Shown here one piece after another: positions 1-7,287 of a stretch of 8,072 nucleotides of DNA (its first letter is position 1; every line of letters starts with the position of its first letter). The position numbers were made by a program, and so were the translations under genes. The stretch is from Micrococcaceae bacterium UBA4005 (lineage in GTDB: Bacteria > Actinomycetota > Actinomycetes > Actinomycetales > Micrococcaceae): NCBI GenBank assembly GCA_002384315.1, contig DGBL01000051.1, positions 1,476 through 9,547 of the forward strand. The letters are read 5' to 3'. The notes below the pieces were generated by a model that saw only the letters and a list, made by a program, of their open reading frames with translations, ran no database searches and had not been told where the DNA came from.

Positions 1-1
1 C

Positions 2-637
<636 letters not shown>

Positions 638-657
638 GAACGCACGCACAGGTAGAG

Positions 658-1734
658 CTAGCGGACGTCGTTGGCGTAGCGGATGCCCAGCTGGGCCCGG
701 ACGCCGTCCAGGACGCGCATCACATTCAGGGAGTCCTCCAACGGCATGGTGGGGCTCTCCAACAGGCCCGACTGAATGCAACGGGTCGTCTCACGCAGTT
801 CGTAGGTGTATCCCGCCCCTGCCAGCTCGAACCGCTCGGTGCGGGTCTGGCCGTGGACCTGTTGGACCGTCAGTTCACGCGGGCTATGGAGCGGGGATCC
901 GCTGCGGATCCACCCCTTCGTGCCGCTGATGACAGCGACCGACGGGCATGCCGACACCAACGACGACGTCAGCTGTGCCTGCGCGCCGGAGGGGAACGTG
1001 AGGCCGATCGCGTTCTGCACATCGACGCCGTCGTCGTTCAGGGCGCCTATGGCGGTAGCCGAAGACGGCATGCCCAGCGCGCCGATCGCCCAAGTGAGCG
1101 GGTAAACGGTCAAATCCAGCAGCGCACCTCCTCCAGCCACCGGGTCCCACAACCTGCTCGACGGGTCGGCTGGCGCCGGGAAACCAAGGTCAGCGTGGAC
1201 CCATTTAACGTCGCCGATTTCCCCTGAACGGATAATCTCCCACACCCGGTTCACGCTGGGCAGGAAGCGGGTCCACATCGCTTCCATGAGGAACACACCC
1301 TTGGTGCGGGCCAGTTTGATCAGGGCTTCTGCTTCGTGGGCGTTAACGGTGAAGGCTTTCTCACAGAGGACGTGTTTGCCGCCAGCCAGCGCCGAACGGG
1401 CGATCTCGAAGTGTTGGCCGTGAGGGGCCGCCACGTAGACAATATCCACCGCCGGATCGTTGACCAGGTGCTGGTAGCCGGGCACGCCGTCGTCGTCGTG
1501 GTAGCTGCGCTCGAACCCGTGGCGGCGTGCGAAGGCCTGCGCACGGCCTGCATCGCGTGAACTCACGGCGTGAAGCGTCGAATCCTCCAGCAAAGCGAGG
1601 TCAGCAGTGACTTTGGCAGCAATTCCGCCGGTCGCGACAACGCCCCAGCGCAACGTGCGGCCGGTGGCCTTGAATGGGCTGGGGGCGCCGGGGAGGGCGC
1701 AGGCCGGGGCGGGGATGTGCGCGTTGACAGTCAT
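658..1734 (-). CDS. Gfo/Idh/MocA-family NAD(P)-dependent oxidoreductase
   Basis: A 358-residue cytoplasmic oxidoreductase of the family that acts on sugars, inositols and related polyols. The Rossmann fold starts near residue 29 with GVVATGGIA (31-39), and the second strand ends in S-S-R (58-60), where Arg often favours NADP. The E-K motif lies at 125-126 (CEKAFTVN), with Lys126 as the presumed catalytic lysine and Ala in place of the usual Pro of EKP. MEAMWTRFLP (150-159) is typical of the dihydrodiol-dehydrogenase-like branch, and the C-terminal half fits the alpha/beta substrate domain. I chose the ATG at 1734-1732 because GGAAAG lies about 8 bases upstream. An in-frame TTG at 1770 would add 12 unconvincing residues. 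It lies downstream of chvE on the same strand, which suggests oxidation of the imported sugar or a derivative, but the substrate cannot be read from the sequence. The first 25 residues, rich in Pro and Ala, precede the core fold. Confidence 0.9.
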   Translation of the reverse strand: MTVNAHIPAPACALPGAPSPFKATGRTLRWGVVATGGIAAKVTADLALLEDSTLHAVSSRDAGRAQAFARRHGFERSYHDDDGVPGYQHLVNDPAVDIVYVAAPHGQHFEIARSALAGGKHVLCEKAFTVNAHEAEALIKLARTKGVFLMEAMWTRFLPSVNRVWEIIRSGEIGDVKWVHADLGFPAPADPSSRLWDPVAGGGALLDLTVYPLTWAIGALGMPSSATAIGALNDDGVDVQNAIGLTFPSGAQAQLTSSLVSACPSVAVISGTKGWIRSGSPLHSPRELTVQQVHGQTRTERFELAGAGYTYELRETTRCIQSGLLESPTMPLEDSLNVMRVLDGVRAQLGIRYANDVR

Positions 1735-1798
1735 AGGGTTATCTTTCCGCTGGCAGAGGGAAGAGCACAACCGGGGAGAACAATGACCGCCCCGGGAT

Positions 1799-1824
1799 AA
1801 CGCAGGAGCTCTGAACGCAGGAGC
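1799..1824. repeat. Direct repeat AACGCAGGAGC, 15-base period
   Basis: AACGCAGGAGC occurs at 1799-1809 and again at 1814-1824. The second copy forms the start of the left arm of the hairpin 1816-1855. The right arm end GCTCCTGCG (1847-1855) can thus pair with either copy, so two mutually exclusive short pairings exist. The long 18-base stem should be far more stable. Confidence 0.55.
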
Positions 1825-1855
1825 CCCAGCCGCGGGTGCGGCCGGGGCTCCTGCG
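1816..1855 (-). terminator. Strong hairpin after chvE, probable operon terminator or attenuator
   Basis: The arms 1816-1833 and 1838-1855 pair over 18 positions with one mismatch (A1828 against C1843) around a four-base loop GGGT. The stem is almost all G and C, by far the strongest hairpin I see in the window. It lies 47 bases after the chvE stop. On the minus strand only TTC follows the stem, so there is no T run. It could end most transcripts, or protect the transporter mRNA from 3' decay while allowing some read-through into the oxidoreductase gene. Confidence 0.65.
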
Positions 1856-1857
1856 TC

Positions 1858-1888
1858 CCGGACAGCGAGCCTGTTGGCGGCTATCCGG
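1858..1888 (-). terminator. Second, imperfect hairpin directly after the chvE stop
   Basis: CCGGACAGC at 1858-1866 pairs with GCTATCCGG at 1880-1888 at eight of nine positions (C1863 faces A1883), with a 13-base loop. It begins 14 bases after the chvE stop and is followed two bases later by the stronger hairpin at 1816-1855, giving a tandem pair. No T run follows. It may help termination or mRNA stability; weaker evidence than for its neighbour. Confidence 0.35.
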
Positions 1889-1902
1889 AGACAATCGGGT
1901 TA

Positions 1903-2994
1903 TTACTTGGTGAGGACGGAAAGCGTCGGGTCGTCAGCGTAAGCGTCGGCGGCGTTTTCTTTGGTAACGATCTGGGGCTCCAGCAGGTAAGCCGGAACAA
2001 CCTTCACGCCGTTGTCGTAGGACTCTTCGTCGTTGACTTCGAGTTCCTCGCCGGCCGCGAGGCCTTCGACCATCGTGATGGCGTGTGCAACGAGGTTGCG
2101 GGTGTCCTTGTTGATGGTGGAGTACTGCTCTCCAGCCATGATCGACTTGACCGACTCAACTTCGGAGTCCTGCCCGGTGACAACCGGCAGGTCCTTGCCA
2201 GCAGCCTTCACCGAGGTGAGGATCGCGCGGGCGAGAGTGTCGTTCGGGGACAGTACGCCGTCCAGTTCTTCCGAGGTGTAGCTACCGGTCAGCAGGGTGT
2301 CCATCCGGCGCTGTGCGTTCTCGGCCTTCCAGCCCTGGGTCACAGCCTTGTTGAAGTCGGTCTGGCCGGAGACAACCTTGAGGTTCCCGGATTCGATTTC
2401 CGGCTGCAGGATGCTCATGGCGCCGTCAAAGAAGACCTTGGCGTTGGCGTCGTCAGGGGATCCTGCGAAGAGCTCGATGTTGTACGGGCCTTCAGGCTTC
2501 TTTGCTGCCATGCCGTCGAGCAGCGCCTGGCCCTGCAGCTCTCCGACCTGGAAGTTGTCGTAGGCGACGTAGTAGTCGACGTTCTCGGTGTTGGTCAGCA
2601 GGCGGTCGTAGGCGATGACAGTGATGCCAGCGTCTTTGGCCTGCTGCAACTGGGTTCCGAGTTGGGCGCCGTCGATGGCGCCCACGATCAGGACCTTCAC
2701 ACCGTTGGTGATCATGGAGCTGATCTGGTTCTGCTGCTCGGAGACGCCACCGTTGGCGAACTGAACGTCAGGCTTGTATCCGGCTTCGGTCAGGCCGTCG
2801 TTGAACAGCTTCTCTGCGAGGACCCAGTTTTCGGAGGTCTTCTGGGGCAGTGCGACACCGATCGAGACGCCCTGCTCGAATCCGGCAGCGGCGCCGGTTT
2901 CTGGAGCAGTGCTGGTGTCCTCGCGGCCGCAGGCGCTCAGCGCCAGTGTTGATATTGCGGCAATCGCCACAAAGGATTTCGCGAACTTACGCAT
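1903..2994 (-). CDS. chvE: ChvE-type multiple-monosaccharide ABC transporter substrate-binding lipoprotein
   Basis: A 363-residue extracytoplasmic sugar-binding protein that delivers monosaccharides to the MmsAB transporter. The N-terminus is a lipoprotein signal: K/R-rich start, hydrophobic segment 8-19, and lipobox L-S-A-C with Cys22 as the predicted lipidated residue, followed by a Thr/Ala/Gly-rich linker to about residue 42. The mature part is a type 1 periplasmic-binding-protein fold. It closely follows Agrobacterium ChvE at several blocks: AYDRL (128-132), DNFQVG, NIELFAGSPDD, VLSPND, the GQDSEVESVKS to GEQYSTI stretch, and NGVKVVPAYLL-P-VTKEN near the end. ChvE binds several aldose sugars (such as glucose, galactose, arabinose and xylose), so the family name does not fix the substrate. 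The ATG at 2994 is preceded by AAAGAG as a moderate ribosome binding site. The gene ends with tandem stops TAA TAA. It is the last gene of the transporter operon, 81 bases after mmsB. Confidence 0.92.
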   Translation of the reverse strand: MRKFAKSFVAIAAISTLALSACGREDTSTAPETGAAAGFEQGVSIGVALPQKTSENWVLAEKLFNDGLTEAGYKPDVQFANGGVSEQQNQISSMITNGVKVLIVGAIDGAQLGTQLQQAKDAGITVIAYDRLLTNTENVDYYVAYDNFQVGELQGQALLDGMAAKKPEGPYNIELFAGSPDDANAKVFFDGAMSILQPEIESGNLKVVSGQTDFNKAVTQGWKAENAQRRMDTLLTGSYTSEELDGVLSPNDTLARAILTSVKAAGKDLPVVTGQDSEVESVKSIMAGEQYSTINKDTRNLVAHAITMVEGLAAGEELEVNDEESYDNGVKVVPAYLLEPQIVTKENAADAYADDPTLSVLTK

Positions 2995-3075
2995 TCCATT
3001 CTCTTTCTCTAGCTTCTTGCGTGATGTGGATGGTAAAGCGTTGGCGACAAGTCGGCGGCAGCAGCCGCGCGCCTG
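2995..3075 (-). other. 81-base gap between mmsB and chvE with a small hairpin
   Basis: This is the widest spacing inside the transporter operon. Just after the mmsB stop, GCGGC (3055-3059) and GCCGC (3064-3068) form a 5-bp stem with a four-base loop. Such processing or stabilising hairpins are common before binding-protein genes, which need more product than the membrane parts. I see no convincing promoter for chvE alone. The purine-rich stretch next to the start contains the ribosome binding site and an out-of-frame ATG five bases before the true start. Confidence 0.35.
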
Positions 3076-4380
3076 TCAGACATCATGGGAGATGATGCCC
3101 TTTGTCCCGACACCCTGTTCAGCAGGCGCGGGTTGTTGCGCCGCTGCTGGAGGGCCCGACCGTGGTCGGTTGCCGAAGTTTCGTGTGAGCAGACCTGTGA
3201 TGGACGGTTTGCCCTGGCTCTTGTTGTAGACATCGAACGCGACGGCGATCAGCAGCACGAGTCCTTTGATGATCTGGGTCATGTCGGCGCCGATACCCAA
3301 CAGTTGCAGGCCGTTGTTCAGCACGGCCATGACGAGACCGCCGATGATGGACCCGACTACGGTGCCCACACCGCCCGTGACCGCAGCTCCGCCGATAAAC
3401 ACGGCGGCGATGGCATCGAGTTCCCAGCCGACGCCATCGAACGGACCGGAGGCGGTTGAGCGGCCGACGAAGATCATACCGGCTAGGGCGGCGAGGATGG
3501 ACATGTTCATCATGACCAGGAAATTCACGCGCTTACTTTTGACTCCGGAGAGCTCAGCGGCGTGTCGGTTGCCACCGACGGCATAAACATGCCGGCCAGT
3601 GATGGTCTTATTGGAGATGAACCCGTAGATGATGACGAGTACCCCGAGGATGAGCCCGGGGACCGGGAAGGAGGTCCCGGGACGCCCGGTCGCGAAGAGG
3701 TAGGTCGCGTAGAGGATCGCGGCAGATACCAGCACAAGCTTCAGCACGGAGACCCAGGCCTCGGTGGTCTCTGCGCCTACGCGCTGCAGCCGACGGCGCA
3801 ACTTGAGTTCGTTGTAGATCACGACGCCGACGAGGAAGAAGCCCAGCAGCAGGGTGAGGTTGTTGTATCCGGTCGCCGGCCCAACCTCTGGCAGGTAGCC
3901 GGAGCCGATGTACTGGAATTCGCGCGGAACAGGAACGGTGTTCGATTTTCCGACGAACTGGTTGGCTCCACGAAAGAGCAGCATCCCGGCCAGGGTGACA
4001 ATGAACGCCGGGATGCCCACATAGGCGACCCAGAACCCCTGCCAGGCGCCAATCAGTGCACCCAGGAGAAGGCCGACAACGATGCCCAGGTACCAAGGAA
4101 TGCCCCAGTCGCGGATAGTGATGGCCACGACGATTCCGGCGAAGGCCGCGATGGATCCGACGGACAAGTCGATGTGCCCGGCGATGATGACCAGCACCAT
4201 GCCGATAGCAAGGATAAGTATGTAGGAGTTGCCATTGAACAGGTTCATCATGTTGGCAGAGGTCAGCGTCTTGCCGCCGGTTTGCCACTGGAAGAAGACG
4301 ACCAGGGCGATCAACGCAAAGATCATCCCAAATTGGCGGGTGTTGCCGCCGAAGAGTTTCTTGAGGGAGTTCATAGTCAT
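3076..4380 (-). CDS. mmsB: Multiple-monosaccharide ABC transporter permease (MmsB/GguB)
   Basis: A 434-residue inner-membrane permease of the branched-chain amino acid/ribose-type family (BPD_transp_2), which forms the sugar channel and couples to the MmsA ATPase. Hydrophobic segments begin at about 17-32 and 53-67 and continue through the chain. Signature stretches are AGHIDLSVGS (67-76), GRHVYAVGGNRHAAELSGV in the cytoplasmic coupling loop, and FIGGAAVTGGVGTVVGS in the C-terminal half. The length fits the GguB branch, which is longer than ribose permeases. The last 32 residues (403-434) form a Pro/Ala/Gln-rich hydrophilic tail beyond the last membrane segment. The start is uncertain between ATG at 4380 and a second ATG at 4374: AAGGA lies only two bases before the first but eight before the second, so 4374 may be the true start. 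It follows mmsA after 18 bases, so the two are surely co-transcribed. Confidence 0.94.
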   Translation of the reverse strand: MTMNSLKKLFGGNTRQFGMIFALIALVVFFQWQTGGKTLTSANMMNLFNGNSYILILAIGMVLVIIAGHIDLSVGSIAAFAGIVVAITIRDWGIPWYLGIVVGLLLGALIGAWQGFWVAYVGIPAFIVTLAGMLLFRGANQFVGKSNTVPVPREFQYIGSGYLPEVGPATGYNNLTLLLGFFLVGVVIYNELKLRRRLQRVGAETTEAWVSVLKLVLVSAAILYATYLFATGRPGTSFPVPGLILGVLVIIYGFISNKTITGRHVYAVGGNRHAAELSGVKSKRVNFLVMMNMSILAALAGMIFVGRSTASGPFDGVGWELDAIAAVFIGGAAVTGGVGTVVGSIIGGLVMAVLNNGLQLLGIGADMTQIIKGLVLLIAVAFDVYNKSQGKPSITGLLTRNFGNRPRSGPPAAAQQPAPAEQGVGTKGIISHDV

Positions 4381-4398
4381 AGTCCTTGGAAGCGGTTC

Positions 4399-5937
4399 TT
4401 AGGCAGATTTTCTGCTGGCGGTCATAAGTCTCATCAGGGATTCCTGGTTCGCCTCGCCACGGGCCAGCTCGCCCGTGATGGCGCCTTCGAAAATGGTGTA
4501 GATCCGGTCCGAAAGGCCCAGCAGTTCCGGCAGCTCCGACGAAATCACAATCACTCCCTTGCCCTGGTCGGCGAGTTTCTGGATGATTCCGTAGATTTCG
4601 AATTTGGCGCCGACGTCGATGCCCCGTGTCGGTTCGTCGAGGATGAGCAGGTCAGGGTCGGTGAACATCCACTTGGCCAGGACCACTTTTTGCTGGTTCC
4701 CGCCGGAAAGTTTGGATATCCCTTCATTCACGCTCGGCGTCTTGGTGCGCAGCGACTTACGGTACTGCTCGGCGACCGTGAATTCCTGGTCCCGGTCCAC
4801 AACCAGCCCGTTGGTGATTTTTCGCAGGTTTGCCGACACCGTGGTGGCTTTGATGTCGTCGAGCAGGTTCAAGCCCAGCGACTTCCTGTCTTCGGTGACG
4901 TATGCCAGCCCGTGGTCGATGGCTTGCGGCACGGATTTCAGTACCACTTCCTTGCCGTCCTTGAAGATGCGCCCGGATTTGAAGTTGCCGTAGGAGCGTC
5001 CGAAGATCGACCGGGCCAGTTCGGTGCGTCCGGCGCCCATGAGTCCGGCGAATCCGACTACTTCACCGCGCCGGACATGGAAGTTGGATCCCTTGCAGAC
5101 CAGCCGGTCAGCGACTGAGGGGTGACCGACCGTCCAGTCGCGTACCTCGAAAAAGGTCTCGCCGATATTCGGTGTGTGGTCGGGGAACCGCGAATCGAGC
5201 GAGCGTCCAACCATTCCCCGGATGATCCGGTCTTCGTCAACCCCGTCATTGCGCACATGCAACGTTTCGATGGTCCTACCGTCACGGATGATCGTGATGG
5301 AGTCTGCGATCTGCTCGATCTCGTTGAGTTTGTGGGAAATCATGATGCAGGTGATGCCCTTGGCCCGCAGGCCGGCCATGAGGTCCAACAGGTGCTGGGA
5401 GTCTGATTCGTTCAGCGCCGCGGTAGGTTCATCCAGGATGAGCAGCTTCACGGATTTGCTCAGCGCCTTGGCGATCTCCACCAGTTGCTGCTTGCCAACG
5501 CCAATGTCCTTGATCTTGGTCGTCGGATCTTCACTCAGGCCGACCCGGGCCATGAGTTCCAGCGTGGAGCTGTTGATCTGGTCCCAGTCGATGACGCCGA
5601 AGCGGGTGGGTTCGTTGCCAAGGAATATATTTTCCGCGATGGACAGCTCGGGAATCAGTGCCAGTTCCTGGTGGATGATGACGATCCCGGCCGCTTCGCT
5701 GGAGCGGATATCACGGAAACGCACCTCTTCGCCTTGGAAAACGATGCTGCCCTGGTAATCGCCGTGCGGGTACACCCCGGAGAGCACCTTCATCAGAGTT
5801 GATTTGCCGGCGCCGTTCTCTCCACAGATGGCGTGGATCTCACCGGCGCTCACTGTCAGAGAAACATCAGCGAGGGCCTTCACCCCCGGAAATTCCTTGG
5901 TGATCGAGCGCATCTCGAGGATCGTGTGGTGGTCCAT
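4399..5937 (-). CDS. mmsA: Multiple-monosaccharide ABC transporter ATP-binding protein (MmsA/GguA)
   Basis: A 512-residue cytoplasmic ATPase with two fused nucleotide-binding domains that energises sugar import. Domain 1 has Walker [10 protein letters not shown] (39-47), Q-loop Gln90, a degenerate signature GVGKQQ (146-151), Walker B LLILDE (165-170) and switch His202. Domain 2 has a degenerate Walker A GLMGAGRT (298-305, Arg in place of the Lys), a full signature LSGGNQQ (410-416) and Walker B LLILDE (430-435); its switch position is ISSE, without His. This asymmetry is normal for sugar-type fused ATPases and leaves one canonical composite site (Walker A of domain 1 with the signature of domain 2). 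The start at 5937 is well supported by GGGAGG five bases upstream. It is the first gene of the operon mmsA-mmsB-chvE, transcribed from the promoter region at 5938-6063. It lacks the methylmalonate semialdehyde dehydrogenase features of the other protein that shares the symbol mmsA. Confidence 0.95.
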   Translation of the reverse strand: MDHHTILEMRSITKEFPGVKALADVSLTVSAGEIHAICGENGAGKSTLMKVLSGVYPHGDYQGSIVFQGEEVRFRDIRSSEAAGIVIIHQELALIPELSIAENIFLGNEPTRFGVIDWDQINSSTLELMARVGLSEDPTTKIKDIGVGKQQLVEIAKALSKSVKLLILDEPTAALNESDSQHLLDLMAGLRAKGITCIMISHKLNEIEQIADSITIIRDGRTIETLHVRNDGVDEDRIIRGMVGRSLDSRFPDHTPNIGETFFEVRDWTVGHPSVADRLVCKGSNFHVRRGEVVGFAGLMGAGRTELARSIFGRSYGNFKSGRIFKDGKEVVLKSVPQAIDHGLAYVTEDRKSLGLNLLDDIKATTVSANLRKITNGLVVDRDQEFTVAEQYRKSLRTKTPSVNEGISKLSGGNQQKVVLAKWMFTDPDLLILDEPTRGIDVGAKFEIYGIIQKLADQGKGVIVISSELPELLGLSDRIYTIFEGAITGELARGEANQESLMRLMTASRKSA

Positions 5938-6015
5938 GGCAGCCTCCCGCGGTGACGGCGTTGTCTTGATTCAGGCCAATGGTCGACCCTAAAGAATTGA
6001 ACACGTAATCGATGG

Positions 6016-6037
6016 TTGTAGTCAAGTCTTGAACGCA
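6016..6037. promoter_or_regulatory. Candidate ROK operator, copy 1 (transporter promoter)
   Basis: On the plus strand this reads TTGTAGTCAAG followed by 11 bases ending in AACGCA. It matches 7313-7334 at 18 of 22 positions, including the first 11 without a gap. It covers the -35 hexamer TTGACT of the transporter promoter, where a bound repressor would block RNA polymerase. That the ROK protein binds here is inferred from its neighbour position and from the second copy in front of its own gene. Confidence 0.55.
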
Positions 6038-6047
6038 ATAATCGCGT
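6033..6047. promoter_or_regulatory. Imperfect palindrome upstream of the transporter -35 box
   Basis: ACGCAATAATCGCGT has six of its seven base pairs symmetric around A6040 (A6037 faces C6043). It lies directly upstream of the -35 box and overlaps the last five bases of the shared 22-bp element. The size and place suit a second operator or an activator site. Part of the symmetry could be chance. Confidence 0.3.
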
Positions 6048-6063
6048 AAATGAGTGCAAAAAG

Positions 6064-7287
6064 TTATGTTGGCGCGTTTCCGGACAAGGCCAGGCTTGGC
6101 TGCGAAAGCACGACGGCGGCCCCGCCCAGGGCCTCGGCCCGGTCACCCAGAGAGGACATGTGCACGGTGGTGCTCTCGCCCACCACCGGCACCGCATGGC
6201 GGGTGAGGCCGCGCCGGATGGGGTTGAGCAGAATGTCGCCCAGGGCAGTCAGCGGCCCACCGATCACGATCACTTCGGGATTGATCAGATTTGCCACCTG
6301 GGCGAGTACGCGCCCGATGGCCAGCCCGGCGTCGTCGACCACGCGCAGAGCGGCGGTGTCGCCGGTGAGCGCGAGGTTGATAACCGACTGGGTGTCGACA
6401 GCTTCGGCTGAACGCTGGCTGAGCAGTTCGATCATGGTGGAGGTCGATGCGACGGTTTCCAGGCAGCCACGGTTGCCACACCGGCAGACCAGGCCGTGTT
6501 CACTGATGGTGGTGTGGCCGACTTCGCCGGTGATCCCCACATTGCCGTAGTAGAGGGCGCCGTTGAGCACCAGTCCGGCTCCGATCCCTGACGCTACCTT
6601 GATGAAGATCAGGTTCTCGACGGAGCTGTGCGGGCCCCAGGTCACCTGCGCCAGCGCGCCAAGGTTGGCGTCGTTGTCGATAAAGACGGGCATTTTCAGC
6701 TTGTCACCGAAGGCCTCGAGGATGTTGATTCCCACCCATTCGGGAAGGATCGCCCCCTGGGCAACTGTGCCGGTGCGCCGGTCGATGGGCCCCGGGATCC
6801 CGATGCCCGCGCCGAGGATCGCACTGCGGTCGATGCTGCTGCGCAGCAACAGGGCATCCAATAGGTCGGATGCGGCAGCCAAGCCAGCCTCGGCGCCGTG
6901 TCCGAGTGGGAGGGGGATGAATTCCTCCTCGATCACCCGGTAGTCGAGTCCGGCGATGACCACGCGTACATGGCGCCGACCGATGTCGATGCCGACCGCT
7001 ACGGAGCCGTTGTCATTGAGGATTACTGACAGTGCGCGCCGGCCTGAGCTGGTGGTCGGGACCGTGGTTACGGTTCCAGTGGAAGCCATGATCTTGACGA
7101 TGTTGGACACGGTTGCGGTGGAAAGTCCCGTGAGTCGGGCCAGCTCTGCCTGGCTTTGCGGCCCGGAGTTGATCAGGGCCTTGATGATGCGTTGCTGGTT
7201 TTGTTCACGTAACGCAGACTGTGATCCCGGTCGGGGCAGCACTGCACCGGTGATCGGCCTCGACGTCGAGGTGGCTTCTGCGGGCAT
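6064..7287 (-). CDS. ROK-family transcriptional regulator with winged helix
   Basis: A 407-residue protein of the ROK (repressor, ORF, kinase) family, probably the sugar-responsive regulator of the adjoining transporter. The N-terminal winged helix spans about 28-90, with QAELARLTGLSTATVSNIVKIM as the helix-turn-helix (46-67) and SSGRR (80-84) in the wing. The sugar-kinase-like part follows: GIDIGRRHVR (99-108), FIDNDAN (202-208, with the family Asp at 206), GEVGH (254-258), and zinc cluster CRCGNRGCLE (Cys268, Cys270, Cys275, with His258 as the likely fourth ligand). The phosphate loop, GIDIGGTK in kinases, is GIDIGRRH here, so sugar phosphorylation is unlikely while sugar sensing is expected. 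The ATG at 7287 has an in-frame TAG 12 bases upstream and no ribosome binding site, which suggests leaderless translation. A GTG at residue 16 is the alternative but also lacks one. It lies 126 bases before mmsA and 31 after the carbonic-anhydrase-like gene. Confidence 0.93.
   Translation of the reverse strand: MPAEATSTSRPITGAVLPRPGSQSALREQNQQRIIKALINSGPQSQAELARLTGLSTATVSNIVKIMASTGTVTTVPTTSSGRRALSVILNDNGSVAVGIDIGRRHVRVVIAGLDYRVIEEEFIPLPLGHGAEAGLAAASDLLDALLLRSSIDRSAILGAGIGIPGPIDRRTGTVAQGAILPEWVGINILEAFGDKLKMPVFIDNDANLGALAQVTWGPHSSVENLIFIKVASGIGAGLVLNGALYYGNVGITGEVGHTTISEHGLVCRCGNRGCLETVASTSTMIELLSQRSAEAVDTQSVINLALTGDTAALRVVDDAGLAIGRVLAQVANLINPEVIVIGGPLTALGDILLNPIRRGLTRHAVPVVGESTTVHMSSLGDRAEALGGAAVVLSQPSLALSGNAPT

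Larger units (their letters stand above)
1735..1902 (-). promoter_or_regulatory. 168-base gap between chvE and the oxidoreductase gene, rich in inverted repeats
   Basis: Read on the minus strand, this gap holds an imperfect hairpin just after the chvE stop (1858-1888), a long strong hairpin (1816-1855), a third inverted repeat (CCGGGG at 1771-1776 and CCCCGG at 1790-1795, 13-base loop), and then the ribosome binding site GGAAAG of the oxidoreductase gene. I see no convincing -35/-10 pair. The downstream gene is therefore fed either by read-through past the hairpins or by a promoter that does not resemble the consensus. The third repeat is placed where an operator or leader hairpin could lie, but this is inference. 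Confidence 0.4.
5938..6063 (-). promoter_or_regulatory. Promoter/operator region of the sugar transporter operon
   Basis: The 126-base gap between the ROK gene and mmsA is clearly more AT-rich than its surroundings. On the minus strand a TTGACT hexamer (plus 6020-6025) is followed after 18 bases by TTCAAT (plus 5996-6001), a fair -35/-10 pair that would give a leader of roughly 50 bases with the GGGAGG ribosome binding site. The -35 hexamer lies inside a 22-bp element (6016-6037) that recurs in front of the ROK gene. A perfect 5-bp inverted repeat TCAAGTCTTGA (6022-6032) overlaps the -35 box, and an imperfect palindrome lies just upstream (6033-6047). No terminator is visible after the ROK stop, so read-through from the ROK gene is also possible. 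Confidence 0.6.

Noticed and set aside
1735..1770. TTG at 1770 as the start of the oxidoreductase gene
   Set aside because: The ATG at 1734 has a GGAAAG site at a good distance, and the extra 12 residues resemble no part of the family.
2083..2952. A 289-codon open frame on the plus strand opposite chvE
   Set aside because: The minus-strand protein is a clear ChvE lipoprotein. The antisense frame shows no motif and is explained by codon bias.
3224..3240. A third copy of the TTGTAG...AACGC element
   Set aside because: It lies inside the mmsB coding region, the spacing between the two blocks is four bases shorter, and the middle does not match, so it is probably chance.
3562..5118. A long open frame (518 codons) on the plus strand opposite mmsA and mmsB
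   Set aside because: It runs antisense to two genes with full family motifs. Its translation is very rich in Asp, Gly and Glu with no recognisable domain, as expected from the reverse complement of GC-rich codons.
4399..5937. The symbol mmsA read as methylmalonate semialdehyde dehydrogenase
   Set aside because: The protein has two ABC nucleotide-binding domains and no aldehyde dehydrogenase motif; the symbol here stands for the multiple-monosaccharide transporter ATPase.
6064..7287. The ROK protein as a glucokinase
   Set aside because: An N-terminal winged helix is present and the phosphate-binding GGTK is replaced by GRRH.
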